Source: CAWCDJ01 sp963778675 (GTDB taxonomy: Bacteria > Acidobacteriota > Terriglobia > Bryobacterales > Bryobacteraceae). Taken from it: a DNA stretch of 64,000 nucleotides. Positions within the stretch are counted from its first letter, which is position 1. The number at the start of each line of letters is the position of its first letter. The notes below the pieces were generated by a model, which saw only the letters and a list, made by a program, of their open reading frames with translations, was not told the origin of the DNA and did no database searches. The stretch spans positions 248,001 through 312,000 of the forward strand of contig CAVZVI010000013.1 of the NCBI GenBank assembly GCA_963778675.1, given 5' to 3'. A program made the position numbers and the translations under genes. Below, piece by piece: positions 1-8,257 of this stretch.

Positions 1-456
1 CCGCGTGCCCTCGAGACCGATTTGCTTCCACGTCTTGCCCGCATCCATCGACTTGAACATGCCGATGCCGTAAGAGTGCTGGCTCCGAATGTCCGACTCC
101 CCCGTCCCGACATAGACCACGTTGGCGTTCGAGGGAGCAACGGCGATCGCGCCGATCGAGCCTATCGGAATTCCTTGATCGGAAATCGGAAACCACGTCC
201 GGCCAGAGTTCTCAGTCTTCCAAACGCCGCCTCCCACCGAGCCGAAATAGAACGTGTCAGGCTGGCTGGCGTTGCCCGCGACCGCAAACGAGCGTCCGGC
301 ACGCATGGGGCCCACATCGCGCCATTGCAGCCCCGCGAGCAGGTTGCCAGGGTACTCGCCACCCTGCTTTGTCTGTTGGGCAAAGATAGTAAGTCCGAGG
401 AGAGTCAACCCACACAGCCGTGTGAGGAAAACAAGGGAACGACGTCGACCTGTCAT
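1..456 (-). CDS. Sortilin/BNR-repeat beta-propeller protein, N-terminal part (runs off window)
   Basis: The 152 codons visible start at ATG 456-454 and stay open to the window edge, so the 3' part of the gene is missing. The N-terminus has arginines followed by a hydrophobic stretch and an Ala-Gln-Gln that looks like a signal peptide. The mature part reads WRDVGP..RAGR, GGGVWKT and SIGAIAVAPSN, then DAGKTWKQIG: the Asp-box-like repeats of the sortilin/VPS10-type propeller. The same blocks occur in the full-length protein at 13450-16668, so these are paralogues. Probably exported; substrate unknown. Family call is secure, function is not. Confidence 0.8.
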   Translation of the reverse strand, partial: MTGRRRSLVFLTRLCGLTLLGLTIFAQQTKQGGEYPGNLLAGLQWRDVGPMRAGRSFAVAGNASQPDTFYFGSVGGGVWKTENSGRTWFPISDQGIPIGSIGAIAVAPSNANVVYVGTGESDIRSQHSYGIGMFKSMDAGKTWKQIGLEGTR

Positions 457-538
457 AGCTGATTCAAACACTGTAGCACTGGCGGCGGTCCGTGAGCGAT
501 GGACCGCAAGGGCTACCGAAAACACTGGGCGTCGGACG

Positions 539-883
539 CTACCCGAACACTTTGCACTGCGGGCACTTCCACTTCGATCCCAGCGGCCGCGGCGGATGGG
601 CGATCGTACTCGGAGGGTTGAACTGGTGATACAGCCCGCACTCTTTGACGAATGCCTCCTCAGGGGTGCCGTGATAAAGGTACTTGAAGCGCTTGTACTT
701 CCCGGCGTGCTCGTGCAGGCGGGCATTCAAATCCGTATCCGACCGGCCCACGTAGCTGATGTGGAACGGTCCGTCCTCGTGGGAGCGGTCGAGCGCATAG
801 ACGCCCGGAGATTTCTCGGTGACTTCGCTGTTGATCTCTGTTGCCTTGAGTGGAAATGGGCCGTGCAGACCAGTTTCTGCCAT
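539..883 (-). CDS. Small GIY-YIG-nuclease-like protein with C-terminal CxxC
   Basis: A 114-residue protein. Residues about 26-50 read SPGVYAL..., then YVGRSDTDLNARLHEH, and further on a Glu in AFVKECGLYHQFN: the order GVY, YVG, Arg, Glu, Asn expected for a GIY-YIG fold with its catalytic Arg and metal-binding Glu. The tail carries KWKCPQCK, a possible half zinc knuckle. GIY-YIG proteins of this size include single-domain nucleases of unclear role. It stands alone, 82 nt upstream of the propeller gene on the same strand. No strong Shine-Dalgarno is seen. Assignment rests on motif order only, so a nuclease activity is inferred. Confidence 0.6.
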   Translation of the reverse strand: MAETGLHGPFPLKATEINSEVTEKSPGVYALDRSHEDGPFHISYVGRSDTDLNARLHEHAGKYKRFKYLYHGTPEEAFVKECGLYHQFNPPSTIAHPPRPLGSKWKCPQCKVFG

Positions 884-979
884 TCGCGTTTGTACCCCTG
901 ACGCCGCCGCATAAGAGCGGCAGCCTTAATTATGACGCATCACGCCGCATGAGGTTAGGACGGGAGACCTCGCTCCCGC

Positions 980-2005
980 TCAATCGACCAGCGCTCGCAG
1001 CGACTCTTCGTACGGCGCGCGTGCCACGCCTTTCTCCGTGATGATGGCGGAGACGTATCGCGCGGGAGTCACGTCGAAGGCGGGGTTCTCGACCGCCGTT
1101 CCCGCAGGCGCGACCGGGTGTCCGAAAACGTGCGTCACTTCGGCCGCCGCGCGCTGCTCGATGGGGATCAGGTCACCCGATGGGAGTGTCAGGTCAAGCG
1201 TCGAGACCGGCGCGGCGACATAAAACGGAACATTATTCTCCTTCGCCAGCACCGCCACCGAGTAGGTCCCCACCTTGTTGGCAACGTCGCCGTTCGCGGC
1301 GATGCGGTCGGCGCCCACCACCACGCAGCCGATGCGGCCCGACTTCATGAAATGTCCGGCCATGTTGTCGGTGATCAGCGTCGTCGGGATGCCGTCCTGC
1401 TGCAGTTCCCACACCGTGAGGCGCGCGCCCTGCAGGAACGGCCGCGTTTCGTCGGCGAAGACGTCGATCTGCTTGCCGTCCTCCACCGCGGCGCGAATCA
1501 CGCCCAACGCGGTGCCGTAGCCCGCGGTAGCGAGAGCCCCGGCGTTGCAGTGCGTGAGCACGGTCTTTGCCGCAGGCACCAGCGGAGCTCCGTGACGCCC
1601 GATCGCGCGGTTGATGGCGATGTCCTCTTCCTTCACCAGTTTCGCCTCCTCGACCAGGCGGCTGCGGATCTCCGCGACCGGACGCCCGCGCATTCCGGCG
1701 TACAGGCGCTTCATGCGCTCGATGGCCCAAAACAGGTTGACGGCCGTGGGCCGCGTGCGGGCCAGCGTGTCGCAGATCTTCTCCACCTGGCGGTCCAGGT
1801 CGCCGTCGGATGCCTGGAGCACGCCCAGCGCGACCCCCATGGCGGCGGCCACGCCAATCGCCGGGGCGCCGCGGATGATCATGTCCTTAATGGCCGCGGC
1901 GACCTCTTCATACGTGCGGCAGGTGACGAACGCCTCTTCGAGCGGCAGCCGGGTCTGGTCGATCATGACCACCCCTGCATCGGTCCATTGGATTGTTTCC
2001 ACCAT
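980..2005 (-). CDS. mtnA: S-methyl-5-thioribose-1-phosphate isomerase
   Basis: MtnA interconverts 5-methylthioribose-1-phosphate and 5-methylthioribulose-1-phosphate in methionine salvage, in the cytoplasm. The 341-residue product has the family landmarks: RGAPAIGVAAAMG near residue 50, HCNAGALATAGYGTALG with the catalytic Cys, and GADRIAANGDVANKVGT with the catalytic Asp. The open frame continues upstream to about 2425, but that extension is low-complexity antisense of the next gene; ATG 2005 gives MVETIQWTD and the usual family length. It is divergent from the gene at 2075. No other methionine-salvage gene is in the window. Confidence 0.93.
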   Translation of the reverse strand: MVETIQWTDAGVVMIDQTRLPLEEAFVTCRTYEEVAAAIKDMIIRGAPAIGVAAAMGVALGVLQASDGDLDRQVEKICDTLARTRPTAVNLFWAIERMKRLYAGMRGRPVAEIRSRLVEEAKLVKEEDIAINRAIGRHGAPLVPAAKTVLTHCNAGALATAGYGTALGVIRAAVEDGKQIDVFADETRPFLQGARLTVWELQQDGIPTTLITDNMAGHFMKSGRIGCVVVGADRIAANGDVANKVGTYSVAVLAKENNVPFYVAAPVSTLDLTLPSGDLIPIEQRAAAEVTHVFGHPVAPAGTAVENPAFDVTPARYVSAIITEKGVARAPYEESLRALVD

Positions 2006-2074
2006 GAAGTACCAGCATAGCCCGCGGTAACGTATGATTACCGAATAGACGCCATACCCAGTACGGGCCTCAGC

Positions 2075-4501
2075 ATGACCACACCAGTTCCCACCCTCGA
2101 ACCCGCCGGCGCCCGCCGGTATTTGCCGGTGCTGCTCCTGCTTTTCGCGGGAAGCGGCTGCTCCGCGTTGATCTACGAAATCGTGTGGTACCAGTTGTTG
2201 CAACTCGTGATCGGGTCGAGCGCGATTTCGCTGGGAGTGCTGCTGGCCACCTTCATGGGCGGTTTGTGCCTGGGGAGCCTGGCGCTGCCGCGGCTGCGCT
2301 CGGTGGGAAAACAGCATCCCCTGAAGGTCTACGCCAAGGTGGAGTTCGGTATCGCCCTCTGCGGTGTGCTGGTGCTGTTCGGGATGCCGCTGGTCGACGG
2401 CGTCTACGCGTCTGCGGTGGGCCACGGCATGCCCGCGATCCTGCTGCGCGCGCTGGTGTGCGGCCTCTGTCTGATCCCGCCTACGTTCCTGATGGGGGCC
2501 TCCCTGCCGGCCGCCGCGCGCTGGATCGAGACCAGCCCCGAAGGCGTCTCCTGGATGGGCTTCCTGTACGCGGGCAATACGGTGGGCGCGGTCTTCGGAT
2601 GCCTTCTGGCGGGCTTTTACCTGCTGCGCGAGTTCGACATGACTACCACCACCTTGGTGGCCGTCTTGCTCAACGTGGTGGTGGGCCTGGCCGCAATGTC
2701 GATCGCCGGGCGCACGCCGGCGAAGTCGTCGGACGAGCCGCCCGCTCCTCCCGAGGCGGGCGCGAAAGCCTACTGGCCGGTGTATGCGGCCATCGCCATC
2801 TCGGGCGCCTGCGCGCTCGGCGCGGAGGTGATCTGGACACGCCTGCTCGGCCTGATGCTGGCCGCTACGGTTTACACCTTTTCGATCATCCTGGCGGTGT
2901 TCCTGATCGGGATCGGGATCGGCAGCGGATTCGGCTCTCTGCTTGCCCGCTCGGCCAAGCCCCGGCTGGCCTTCGGCTGCTGCCAGCTCGCGTTGGTGGG
3001 GGCAGTCGGCTGGACCGCCTTCATGCTGGCCGATTCGCTCCCCTACTGGCCGGTCAACCCGCTGCTCTCGACCAGCCCGTGGTTCACATTCCAGATCGAC
3101 CTCGTGCGCTGCCTGTGGGCCATCCTGCCGCCCGCGCTGTTATGGGGCGCCAGTTTCCCCCTCGCCCTGGCGGCCGCGGCCCCCGAGATGAAAGACTCCG
3201 CGCAACTGGTGGGCGGTATTTACGCAGCCAATACCGGCGGCGCGATTGCCGGAGCACTCAGCTTCAGCCTCATCCTGGTGCCGTGGATCGGGACGCAGGG
3301 CTGCGAGCGTGTGCTGATCGTGCTGACCGCCCTCGGCGCCGTGCTGATTCTGGCGCCGCTGGTGCGTGCGGCACGAACAGTGTACGGCGCAGCCGGCCTG
3401 GCCGCGGCCCTGGTCATTGCGGCAGTCCTGGTGTCGCACGTTTCGGGCGTGCCTCCGGTTCTGATCGCCTATGGCCGCCGCATCATGACGTCCATGAGCC
3501 ACACCAAGATCCTATACTCCGGCGAGGGCATCAACTCCTCGATCGCCATCTCGCAGTGGGACGATGGCGCCGTGCAGTTCCACGTCAGCGGAAAGGTCGA
3601 GGCCTCCACCGAGCCTTACGACATGCGCCTGCAGCGAATGCTGGGCCACATGCCGGCGCTGTTTCATCCCGATCCGAAGTCCGTGCTGGTCGTGGGCTTC
3701 GGCGCGGGTGTCACCGCCGGGACCTTCGTCACTCATCCGGAAGTGCGGCGCATCGTCATCTGCGAGATGGAGCCGTTGATCCCGCCTACCGCCACAAAGT
3801 ATTTCGGCAAAGAGAACTACAACGTCATGCACGATCCGCGGGTCGAGATCGTCTACGACGATGCCCGGCATTACATCCTGACTACCAATGAGAAGTTCGA
3901 CATCATCACCTCCGACCCGATTCACCCCTGGGTGAAAGGCAGCGCCACGCTCTACTCGAAGGAATATTTCGAGCTGGTGAAGCGGCATCTGAACCCCGGC
4001 GGAATCGTCACCCAGTGGGTGCCGCTCTACGAGAGCGACACGCCCACAGTCAAGAGCGAGATCGCCACCTTCTTCGATGTGTTCCCCGACGGAACGGTAT
4101 GGGGAAACGAAAATAACGGCGGTTACGATTCGGTGGTGATGGGCCAGGCCGAACCGATGAAGATCGACCTGGACGCAATACAGGCGAAGATCGCGCGGCC
4201 AGACCACCGTGCCGTGGGCGATTCGCTCTACGAAGTGGGCTTCCATTCCCTGCCGTCGCTGCTCTCGACCTATGCCGGCCAGATGTCGGACCTTCAACCG
4301 TGGCTCGCCGGCGCCGTGATCAACCGCGACGGCAACCTGCGCCTGCAGTACATGGCCGGCCTGGCTCTCAACACCAGTATGGAAGCGACGATCTACAACC
4401 AGATCTTGAGCTACCGGCGATTCCCCGTGAACCTCTTTCAGGGTTCGGAAGACAAATTGCAAGCGTTGCGTTATGCGATGGAGGCGAGCGGAGCTCCCTA
4501 A
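2075..4501 (+). CDS. Multi-spanning membrane protein fused to spermidine-synthase-like domain
   Basis: 808 residues. The first ~450 are strongly hydrophobic with many predicted membrane helices, beginning LLLLFAGSGCSALIYEIVWY, the signature of the fused MFS/spermidine-synthase family. The C-terminal part (about 470-700) is a Rossmann methyltransferase-like fold: VLVVGFGAGVTAG for the nucleotide loop, then SDPIHPW and LYSKEYFELVKRHLNPGGI, as in spermidine synthases. True polyamine synthesis is unproven for these fusions; the usual DSSDP substrate box is altered to TSDPIHPW. The stop overlaps the next gene by 29 nt, implying co-transcription. Localised to the inner membrane by inference. Confidence 0.8.
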   Translation: MTTPVPTLEPAGARRYLPVLLLLFAGSGCSALIYEIVWYQLLQLVIGSSAISLGVLLATFMGGLCLGSLALPRLRSVGKQHPLKVYAKVEFGIALCGVLVLFGMPLVDGVYASAVGHGMPAILLRALVCGLCLIPPTFLMGASLPAAARWIETSPEGVSWMGFLYAGNTVGAVFGCLLAGFYLLREFDMTTTTLVAVLLNVVVGLAAMSIAGRTPAKSSDEPPAPPEAGAKAYWPVYAAIAISGACALGAEVIWTRLLGLMLAATVYTFSIILAVFLIGIGIGSGFGSLLARSAKPRLAFGCCQLALVGAVGWTAFMLADSLPYWPVNPLLSTSPWFTFQIDLVRCLWAILPPALLWGASFPLALAAAAPEMKDSAQLVGGIYAANTGGAIAGALSFSLILVPWIGTQGCERVLIVLTALGAVLILAPLVRAARTVYGAAGLAAALVIAAVLVSHVSGVPPVLIAYGRRIMTSMSHTKILYSGEGINSSIAISQWDDGAVQFHVSGKVEASTEPYDMRLQRMLGHMPALFHPDPKSVLVVGFGAGVTAGTFVTHPEVRRIVICEMEPLIPPTATKYFGKENYNVMHDPRVEIVYDDARHYILTTNEKFDIITSDPIHPWVKGSATLYSKEYFELVKRHLNPGGIVTQWVPLYESDTPTVKSEIATFFDVFPDGTVWGNENNGGYDSVVMGQAEPMKIDLDAIQAKIARPDHRAVGDSLYEVGFHSLPSLLSTYAGQMSDLQPWLAGAVINRDGNLRLQYMAGLALNTSMEATIYNQILSYRRFPVNLFQGSEDKLQALRYAMEASGAP

Positions 4502-6008
4502 CCGGAGATTTCTTTACTGGTCGGCCGGCGTCGTCGTCCTCATTGTGTTATGCGCCGCTGGCCTGGTCGGCGCCGGCAGGTGGCTGTCGCCGGCCGCGAA
4601 GCGCGCGATCATGCGCGCGCTGAAGCAGCAGTATCGGAGCGATGTCGAAATCCGCTCCCTGCATCTCTCGTTCTTCCCATATCCGCACGCCACGGGCGAT
4701 GGACTGGTCTTCCGCCAGGGAGGCCGCACGGACGTGCCGCCCCTGATCGAACTGGCCCACTTCGAGGCGCGGGCGGGGTGGCTTGACTTGTTCCGCTCGC
4801 CGCGGCGCGTCACGAGCGTTCGGCTGCATGGCCTCCAGATCCACATTTCGCACCAGGACAAAACGCCGGATGAAGGGAAGAAAGGCCCGCCGCCATCGTT
4901 CGCGATCGGTGACGTAACGGCCGATGGCACTCTGCTCGAAATACTTCCCAAGACGCCGGGCAAGGAGCCGCTCACGTTCGACATATACAAGCTCGCGCTG
5001 CAATCGGTGAACCCGGACGGCCCCATGCATTACCGCGCGCTGCTGCGCAACGCCAAGCCCCCCGGCCTGATTCACGCGACCGGCGATTTTGGACCCTGGG
5101 ACGCGGACGACCCCAGCCAAACTCCGGTCACCGGCGACTACCTGTTTTCAGATGCCGATCTGGGGGCGTTCAAAGGATTGGCTGGCAAGCTCTCATCGAG
5201 GGGCAGATTCCGCGGCCCCCTGGATCGGATCGAGGTGTCGGGCGAGACGGATACACCCGACTTCACAGTTCGGGCTGGAAATCATCCGGTCCATCTGACG
5301 ACCACATTCAGCGCGACGGTCGATGGGACCGATGGCGACACGCTCTTGCACCCGGTCACCGCACACTTCGGCCAGACGACGGTGGTGGCGCAGGGCGGCG
5401 TGACCGGCACGCCCGGCGTCCACGGCAAGACGGTCTCGCTCGATTCGACGGTGGAGGGCGGCGACCTGGCGGATGTCCTGCGCCTCGGCGTCAAGTCCGA
5501 TCCGCCGCCGATGACCGGCAAGATCAGCTTTCATTCCAAAATTCGAATCCCGCCCGGGGATCAAGACATTGCTGACAAGCTGTACCTCAATGGAAAGTTC
5601 GACGCATCGGGGAAATTTACGAGTGCGACCCTCGAAGAGAAGGTTAGCAGCCTGAGCGAACGCGCCCGCGGGGATACCGATAGCCACGGGACGAGCACTG
5701 CCGGATCCGATATTCGTGGAAGATTTGTCCTGGACCAGGGAACTATTACGCTGTCGGGCATGGCGTTTCAGGTTCCGGGAGCGACGATCCGGCTCCATGG
5801 GACCTATAAGCTCGACGGCGAGAAGCTCGATTTTCACGGTACGGCCACCACGCAAGCCAAGCTCTCGGAGATGACCACGGGGATCAAGTCGTTTCTACTC
5901 AAGGCGCTCGATCCGCTATTCCACAAGAACAACGCGGGGGCTGTGATTCCGATCCACATCGGAGGCACGCGGGCGGATCCTTCGTTCGGGTTGGACTTGA
6001 GGCCCTAG
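4473..6008 (+). CDS. AsmA-like envelope protein
   Basis: 511 residues with one N-terminal membrane anchor (hydrophobic run VVVLIVLCAAGLVGAG at about 18-33) and a long predicted periplasmic beta-rich domain containing phrases such as VEIRSLHLSFFPYPHATG and VTSVRLHGLQI typical of AsmA/DUF748-type proteins. Near the C-terminus, MTTGIKSFLLKALDPLF and PIHIGGTRADPSFGLDL match the AsmA C-terminal pattern. AsmA relatives act in outer-membrane lipid homeostasis; a specific role here is unknown. The ATG at 4473 lies inside the preceding gene and no good ribosome site is visible, so translation may depend on coupling. Confidence 0.7.
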   Translation: MRWRRAELPNRRFLYWSAGVVVLIVLCAAGLVGAGRWLSPAAKRAIMRALKQQYRSDVEIRSLHLSFFPYPHATGDGLVFRQGGRTDVPPLIELAHFEARAGWLDLFRSPRRVTSVRLHGLQIHISHQDKTPDEGKKGPPPSFAIGDVTADGTLLEILPKTPGKEPLTFDIYKLALQSVNPDGPMHYRALLRNAKPPGLIHATGDFGPWDADDPSQTPVTGDYLFSDADLGAFKGLAGKLSSRGRFRGPLDRIEVSGETDTPDFTVRAGNHPVHLTTTFSATVDGTDGDTLLHPVTAHFGQTTVVAQGGVTGTPGVHGKTVSLDSTVEGGDLADVLRLGVKSDPPPMTGKISFHSKIRIPPGDQDIADKLYLNGKFDASGKFTSATLEEKVSSLSERARGDTDSHGTSTAGSDIRGRFVLDQGTITLSGMAFQVPGATIRLHGTYKLDGEKLDFHGTATTQAKLSEMTTGIKSFLLKALDPLFHKNNAGAVIPIHIGGTRADPSFGLDLRP

Positions 6009-6016
6009 ACCCGCCA

Positions 6017-6046
6017 GACGGTCGCCGCCACAGGGCCGCGACCGTC
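6017..6046. terminator. Bidirectional hairpin between convergent genes
   Basis: A perfect 9-bp inverted repeat GACGGTCGC / GCGACCGTC with a 12-nt loop lies in the 52-nt gap between the convergent AsmA-like and OmpA-like genes. There is no T-tract on either side, so classic intrinsic termination is not assured; it may act as a 3'-end stabiliser or shared terminator. Confidence 0.5.
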
Positions 6047-6060
6047 AGCAAGTATCGTGG

Positions 6061-7611
6061 CTACCGTCGGTATCCCGCCGGAGCGAGGTTGTACGTCCGG
6101 TCCCAAGAAGCCAGCCGGCCAATCGGATCGCCGGAAATTACGACTTCCACGCGGCGGTTTTGCTCACGGCCGGCGGCGGTGGCATTCGAGACCAGCGGCC
6201 GCGAATCGCCCAGCCCTCTCGCCGTGACACTACCGGGCGCCAGGCCCTGGGCTAACACGATGTTTCGCACCGCTTCTGCCCGCTCCAAAGAAGAGGAGGC
6301 GGCAGCCGCGCTATCGGAGAAGCCCTCCACGTCGACTCGCAGACCGGGATAGCGCGCCACGATGGCGGCAAGCTGGGACACCTGCCGGACCGTTCCGGCT
6401 TTCGGCTCCGAGCCATTGAAAGCCGGGTCTCCCAGAGTCACGACCAGGCCGCGCGGAGTGTCTCGTGTGGAAAGCAGCCCGCTGAGCTGCGCGTTCAGGC
6501 GCCGGCGCAATTCGGTCCTTCGCCAGTCAGTCGGAGGAGGGGCCGGGACCTCAGCCTTCATCGCCGCGGGCCCGGTTTCGCGGGGCGCATCGACGGCGCG
6601 GGCAGCGGCCTGCGCGCGTTCTCGTGCCGCCCGCTCGGCGTCTGCCTGCTCACGTGCCGCGTCCGCTTCAGCCCGCGCTTTCTGCACCTCGGCCTGGGCC
6701 TCCATCCGGGCCTTCTCAGCCTGGGCCGCCTGCTTCTTCGCGGCGGCCAGTTCCTCTTCCTGGTGGCGCTGCTCGGCGATCACCCGGGCATCTTCGGCGG
6801 TCTGGGCAGCCTCCCGGGCATTCTGCACCACCTTGCTGGCCGGACTCTTTCCGGCTTGCAGGCGCTTCGCCTCTTCGAACTGCGCCTCCGCCTTTTGGAA
6901 GGTGGCCGCGGCATAGTTGTCGGCACCGGCCGCACGTGCAATTCCCAAAGCATTCTGTGCCTCATATACCGCCAGCATCGCTTCGTATTTGGACATCGAA
7001 ACCTTCGGCATCGATGCCACATTGGCGTCCATCTGGTCCGGCACATGCCATGTATAGTGGCCGCGCGGCATCAACTCGTACTTGGCATTGATCGGCTGGA
7101 TCGTGCCGAGCGTGTCGGGGCGAATCTCGTTCTCGAGTACGACGACATCGCTCGGCCGGCGCGCCGCCGAGTACGGCTCGGCCGTGACGATGAGGCCGAA
7201 CGCCTGCAGGTCGGTCGTCACGTGCAGCTTGGCCTTGTCCGAGCTGCCCGGTACGATTTCGCCCAGGTTGCGCGCCGCGCCTTCTGGGGTGATCGCCCAA
7301 AGGGTATAGGTCAAATATTCCCGCCCGTATGCCGAGGGCGGTGTCAGGTTCTCGAATTTCGCCTCGATTTCGGTGCGGCCCCTTTTCGATTCCACTGTAG
7401 CTTCACCCTTGCCATGGGGAAGAAGTACGGTTCCCCGAAAATCGATCTTCGTGGGACCTTGCCGGTACTGATAATTAATAGCCTTGGTGGTGCGATCCAC
7501 TACCGTCACGTTGTAGAGGGGCGCTCTGTCCCTCTTCGGAGGCGCCTCCTGCCCAATTGCAGACCACGCAAAGATAAGGACCGCTGAACAGATGATGGTA
7601 TGCTTCCGCAT
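6061..7611 (-). CDS. OmpA-family protein with central coiled coil
   Basis: 516 residues. N-terminal signal peptide (MRKHTIICSAVLIFAWSAIG then QEAPP). Residues ~30-190 form a beta-rich domain of unknown family; ~205-260 resemble the DUF4398-type helical region (YEAQNALGIARAAGADNYA); ~260-345 is a long Ala/Glu/Lys/Arg coiled coil. The C-terminus (~385-500) is an OmpA-like peptidoglycan-binding domain: VDVEGFSDS, LERAEAVRNIVLAQG, GLGDSRPLVSN and NRRVEVVISG. Such proteins tether the envelope to the cell wall. Start ATG 7611 is supported by an upstream GGGAGGGAAG on the minus strand. Confidence 0.85.
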   Translation of the reverse strand: MRKHTIICSAVLIFAWSAIGQEAPPKRDRAPLYNVTVVDRTTKAINYQYRQGPTKIDFRGTVLLPHGKGEATVESKRGRTEIEAKFENLTPPSAYGREYLTYTLWAITPEGAARNLGEIVPGSSDKAKLHVTTDLQAFGLIVTAEPYSAARRPSDVVVLENEIRPDTLGTIQPINAKYELMPRGHYTWHVPDQMDANVASMPKVSMSKYEAMLAVYEAQNALGIARAAGADNYAAATFQKAEAQFEEAKRLQAGKSPASKVVQNAREAAQTAEDARVIAEQRHQEEELAAAKKQAAQAEKARMEAQAEVQKARAEADAAREQADAERAARERAQAAARAVDAPRETGPAAMKAEVPAPPPTDWRRTELRRRLNAQLSGLLSTRDTPRGLVVTLGDPAFNGSEPKAGTVRQVSQLAAIVARYPGLRVDVEGFSDSAAAASSSLERAEAVRNIVLAQGLAPGSVTARGLGDSRPLVSNATAAGREQNRRVEVVISGDPIGRLASWDRTYNLAPAGYRR

Positions 7612-7747
7612 CTTCCCTCCCTCGAGGTGCCATTACGTGCACCCCGCCTGCCATCCCGAGCTGGGTTCTGGGGCGAATCGCACGGAACGACCCCTCCTTC
7701 GCATGCCAGAATCGAAAGATCGGGCCCACGCGCAAGAGTGGGGCGGA

Positions 7748-8134
7748 ATGCAGGTACTGGCCAACCTCGTAGCGTTTTTGCACCTCGCCTACTTTGCATT
7801 CGTGGTCCTCGGCTTCTGCGGAATCGTGATCGGCGGCTTCCGGCACTGGAGATGGGTGCGCAACTCCTGGTTCCGGATTTTTCACCTGCTCGCCATCTAC
7901 ATCGTTCTGGCTGAGGATGTCATCAGTCTGGTTTGCCCTCTCAACGTGGCGGAGAGCAGGTTGCGGAAAGCCGCCACCGTGCCTGAATCCGTGGTGGGGC
8001 GGGCTCTCGACCGGCTGCTCTACCACACCATCTACGGCCGGCCCCTCGACGCCATCTACTGGTCACTGGGAATTGCCTCGCTGGCGCTCCTCCTGCTCGT
8101 GCCGCCGGACTTTCTGCGGCGCTCTCGCCGGTAG
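7748..8134 (+). CDS. DUF2784-family membrane protein
   Basis: A 128-residue membrane protein with about three or four helices. It begins MQVLANLVAFLHLAYFAFVVLG, contains WRWVRNSWFRIFHLLAIYIVLAE and CPLNVAESRLR, and ends in a hydrophobic helix before RRSRR; this arrangement (helix, W-rich loop, CPLxxxE) is that of DUF2784 proteins, whose function is unknown. The open frame extends upstream to 7592, but ATG 7748 is chosen because the protein then starts at the family's usual point and the extension is unlike coding sequence. Divergent from the OmpA gene. Confidence 0.75.
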   Translation: MQVLANLVAFLHLAYFAFVVLGFCGIVIGGFRHWRWVRNSWFRIFHLLAIYIVLAEDVISLVCPLNVAESRLRKAATVPESVVGRALDRLLYHTIYGRPLDAIYWSLGIASLALLLLVPPDFLRRSRR

Positions 8135-8240
8135 AACTTCTGCCGTGCAGCCCACAAGCGGGCCAAGTTTTTGGAACACACCTCTTCCGCGGGCATCATC
8201 CTTAGAGGCCGATTCATTTCAGGTGCCCTCAGGGGACCAG

Positions 8241-8257
8241 AGGAGAGAAACAAGTTG
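8241..8257 (+). promoter_or_regulatory. Ribosome-binding site and TTG start of the sulfatase
   Basis: AGGAGAG at 8241-8247 is followed seven bases later by TTG at 8255-8257. The only earlier in-frame candidate is a TTG at 8171 without a comparable site, so this site decides the start. Confidence 0.65.
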
